Assembly (NCBI RefSeq): GCF_005771535.1
Contig: NZ_VANU01000004.1
Span: 62,001-126,000 of the forward strand
Origin: Arcobacter arenosus
GTDB taxonomy: Bacteria > Campylobacterota > Campylobacteria > Campylobacterales > Arcobacteraceae
Length of the DNA stretch: 64,000 nt
Direction of reading: 5' to 3'
In this document: positions 62,069 to 64,000 of the stretch, one piece after another
Layout of the letters: each line of letters begins with the position of its first letter
Position numbering within the stretch: position 1 is the first letter of the stretch
Translations under genes and position numbers: made by a program
Notes under the pieces: model-generated
Told to the model about the DNA's origin: nothing
The model's input: the letters and a program-made list of their open reading frames with translations, nothing else
Database searches by the model: none

Positions 62069-62857
62069 TTATTTCTTTTTTTTATAAGGATTTTTTAGTG
62101 CCTTTATTGAATACAATAATGGGACTTGTTGACCTTTAAAAATCATCTGATAGCCCATATTTGGTACTAACTCTAAACCATCAAAGCAGTTGTATGGACT
62201 ATAGGGATACTCATAAAATGACTCTATAGTTAAACCTGCGCCAATTAAAGCATTTATCACCTCACTTATTGGATGGGACCAAGTAACTACCGTTGATGTA
62301 GAGCCATCACAATTTTCTGTATAAGTACCTTCATCTTCCACATCAGGTTGTGCATTTGTAAAATAAGAGTAACCAGATAATAAATCAGTAAAACTATGGA
62401 ATTCTACTAAATGAAACTCTCCACCAACTTTTAATGAGTTAGCAATAGTTTTTGCCCAATCAACTAAATTAGGTAACCAGTTTAATACTCCATATGAAGT
62501 AAATACTATATCAAATTTTTTCATATTTTTTTGTCCAAATTCAATAACATCACTTTCAATAAAGTCAGCTTTTAATCCTAAGGTACACTTTAATTGATTA
62601 GCTTCTTTAATTGCATCAGAAGACAAATCAACACCTGTAACCTCTGCCCCTAAACGAGCCCAAGACAAAGTGTCTTGACCAAAATGACACTGAAGATGTA
62701 ATAAAGATTTTCCTTTTACATTTCCAACTTGTTTCAGTTCCACTACATTTAATGAACACTTACCATTTTTAAAAGATTCTACATTATAAAAGTCTGATTC
62801 AAGATGTATTTTAGTTCTTTTATTCCATGCTTCTTTATTTATACTTAAATAATCCAA
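62069..62857 (-). CDS. Class I SAM-dependent methyltransferase
   Basis: The 262-residue protein has motif I LLHLQCHFGQDTLSWARLGAEVTGVDLS (with the acidic residue in VTGVD), then VFTSYGVLNWLPNL. The N-terminus YLSINKEAWNKRTKIH is typical of a common small-molecule methyltransferase group. Substrate unknown. It lies eleven bases upstream of the hydrolase gene on the same strand. Confidence 0.88.
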   Translation of the reverse strand: MDYLSINKEAWNKRTKIHLESDFYNVESFKNGKCSLNVVELKQVGNVKGKSLLHLQCHFGQDTLSWARLGAEVTGVDLSSDAIKEANQLKCTLGLKADFIESDVIEFGQKNMKKFDIVFTSYGVLNWLPNLVDWAKTIANSLKVGGEFHLVEFHSFTDLLSGYSYFTNAQPDVEDEGTYTENCDGSTSTVVTWSHPISEVINALIGAGLTIESFYEYPYSPYNCFDGLELVPNMGYQMIFKGQQVPLLYSIKALKNPYKKKK

Positions 62858-62951
62858 TCTCTCTCCTATATTAATTAAACATTATCATTTTGTCCTAAAA
62901 ATTTTAAGCGCAAGTAATTTAATTGTTTCAATAAATTTACATTTATAAATC

Positions 62952-63299
62952 TTATTCACCATTTAAAACAGACATAACAGTAGCCCTACTAGTTTTTAAT
63001 TCAGATGTGATTTTATTTATATTTATATCACCATTATCATTGTAATATTCTTCATCATCTAACATTCTTAAGATTTCATCTTTTTTATCAAGTATCTCCT
63101 GAGAACTATCTCTTTTAGCAAATTTAAAATCCTCATGACTCATAGTTTTCATAGCTTCTAAATCTCTTTTTATAGTTTGAACTGTAACCTTTAGCTCTTT
63201 TGCTAAATCTTTTGGGTCTTCAATTCCTTGTAAAATTAAATCTCTTATGGCAATTCTTCTTGTTTTCATTTTTCTTCTACGATGATATGAGATTTTCAT
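62952..63299 (-). CDS. Small protein with two helix-turn-helix motifs
   Basis: The 115-residue basic protein has one HTH-like stretch near 26-48 (DPKDLAKELKVTVQTIKRDLEAM) and a second near 93-114 (NINKITSELKTSRATVMSVLNG), joined by an acidic linker. It resembles a small DNA-binding regulator but no family is recognised. The start ATG 63299 overlaps the stop of the upstream kinase gene (ATGA); a second ATG at 63269 with a purine-rich site upstream is an alternative. Both genes are probably one unit. Confidence 0.6.
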   Translation of the reverse strand: MKISYHRRRKMKTRRIAIRDLILQGIEDPKDLAKELKVTVQTIKRDLEAMKTMSHEDFKFAKRDSSQEILDKKDEILRMLDDEEYYNDNGDININKITSELKTSRATVMSVLNGE

Positions 63300-64000
63300 T
63301 TACTATCCTCATTTTTACTTGATAAACTTATAAACCATAACTTACAAATATGTTTATAAATATTTATATACGATTCAAGTTTTAAGATATCATTTTTTGT
63401 AAAAGTTTTTAGATATTTTTTCAATAAATATCTTTTTTCTCTTTTTTCTAAGTTAAATTCTACACTAATAGTTGCAAGATCAAAAAAAGCATCATTTAAG
63501 CCAGCATATTCCCAATCAATAAATTTAATATCTTTTTTAATAAAAAGGATATTTTTAGGATTTAAATCGTGATGGCATATAACTAATCTCTTTTTATATT
63601 TTTCTAAATTCTTCAACTCTTTTTTACATATTTTTAGACTATTTTTTGCCTCTTTTGTTTTTAGATGTTGATATTTTTTTAGCTCATTTTTTAAATTTAA
63701 TTGTTTTGACTTAATCTTAATATTATGAAGTTTTTTTATTGTTTTGATTAAAACTTTTAAATTCTCTTTTTTTAAATTCCTCTTATGATTACCTTTTAAA
63801 AAGTTATAAATCATAAAAGTTTTATTTTTGTCAAGATAAATAGGCTTTGAAGCAATACCTTTTTTATAAGCTTTATTTTGAATTTTATACTCAAAACCTC
63901 TACTTATATTTACACTTTTATCACTACTAAACTCCCTTAAAACATAAGTGTTTTTTGAAGTTTTCAATTCATAACTTATATTGCAAAAACCCTGATTTCT
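63296..64000 (-). CDS. Choline-kinase-like phosphotransferase (cut by window edge)
   Basis: The gene runs off the right edge: the frame stays open from TTG 63967 to 64000 and reads GFCNISYELKTSKNTYVLREF, the nucleotide-binding N-terminus of choline/ethanolamine-kinase-like proteins, so the TTG is internal. The catalytic loop is ICHHDLNPKNILF and the metal site is FIDWEYAG. The family phosphorylates choline, ethanolamine, thiamine or sugars. Lysine content is unusually high. It is coupled to the HTH gene by an ATGA overlap. Confidence 0.82.
   Translation of the reverse strand, partial: RNQGFCNISYELKTSKNTYVLREFSSDKSVNISRGFEYKIQNKAYKKGIASKPIYLDKNKTFMIYNFLKGNHKRNLKKENLKVLIKTIKKLHNIKIKSKQLNLKNELKKYQHLKTKEAKNSLKICKKELKNLEKYKKRLVICHHDLNPKNILFIKKDIKFIDWEYAGLNDAFFDLATISVEFNLEKREKRYLLKKYLKTFTKNDILKLESYINIYKHICKLWFISLSSKNEDSK

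Overview
The window is a very AT-rich bacterial chromosome segment. Gene content and style suggest a free-living member of Campylobacterota, most likely Arcobacteraceae: T-rich stretches ahead of TATAAT-type -10 boxes, AAGGA ribosome binding sites, many TTG/GTG starts, a FIST-domain kinase, a nif-type ArsC-like protein and DUF309 behind uvrA. This placement is inferred from gene families, not from a database search. Genes are dense on both strands. Both window ends cut a gene: a serine acetyltransferase at the left and a choline-kinase-like phosphotransferase at the right. I saw no rRNA, tRNA, CRISPR array or prophage.

Layout. 1-8.5 kb: cysE end, a TauE/SafE permease, then a minus-strand block. 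The block holds a two-subunit Tat-exported molybdenum hydroxylase with its XdhC and MocA maturation factors, followed by a striking aconitase-family protein that has lost most catalytic and cluster-binding residues. A ChaN-like lipoprotein follows. 8.7-24.8 kb: uvrA-DUF309, a CNNM/HlyC membrane protein with a possible leader peptide, a HerA-type ATPase coupled to a HugZ-like protein, pdxH, an L,D-transpeptidase, an unrecognised protein with nuclease-like motifs, a C-H-D lipoprotein with an SDR enzyme, and two transporters (OFA-type MFS and SstT). 25-27 kb: a MarR regulator divergent from a YdhR-like monooxygenase and translationally coupled to an RlmI-type methyltransferase; then a GreA/GreB factor.

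27.2-32.4 kb is a tightly overlapping peptidoglycan recycling operon: nagZ, a sodium:solute symporter, anmK, amgK and murU. The enzymes would turn muropeptides into UDP-MurNAc. A Cof-type HAD phosphatase converges on it and could supply the missing MurNAc-6-phosphate phosphatase step. 33-39 kb holds unrelated metabolic genes (GltB-like FMN enzyme, aldo/keto reductase, Gate-domain membrane protein, D-2-hydroxyacid dehydrogenase).

39.1-40.7 kb is the most mobile-looking part. A lipoprotein gene has a run of eight G just upstream and a Ser/Gly-rich tail, and lies beside a REP-associated tyrosine transposase (RAYT) surrounded by at least five REP-like palindromes of two families. Next comes a MoxR ATPase / VWA / unknown-protein operon and a bacteriohemerythrin.

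44-64 kb is mostly housekeeping and accessory enzymes: sfsA, a PQQ-type sugar dehydrogenase, an IclR/DJ-1 pair separated by a perfect 13-bp palindrome, a DUF3095 cyclase-like protein with a truncated globin, gltP, an orphan cytoplasmic FIST histidine kinase, TrmO-like, EthD and EamA proteins, hrpB, a DEAD-box helicase, a lipase-like hydrolase, a methyltransferase, and a small protein with two HTH motifs coupled to the last kinase.
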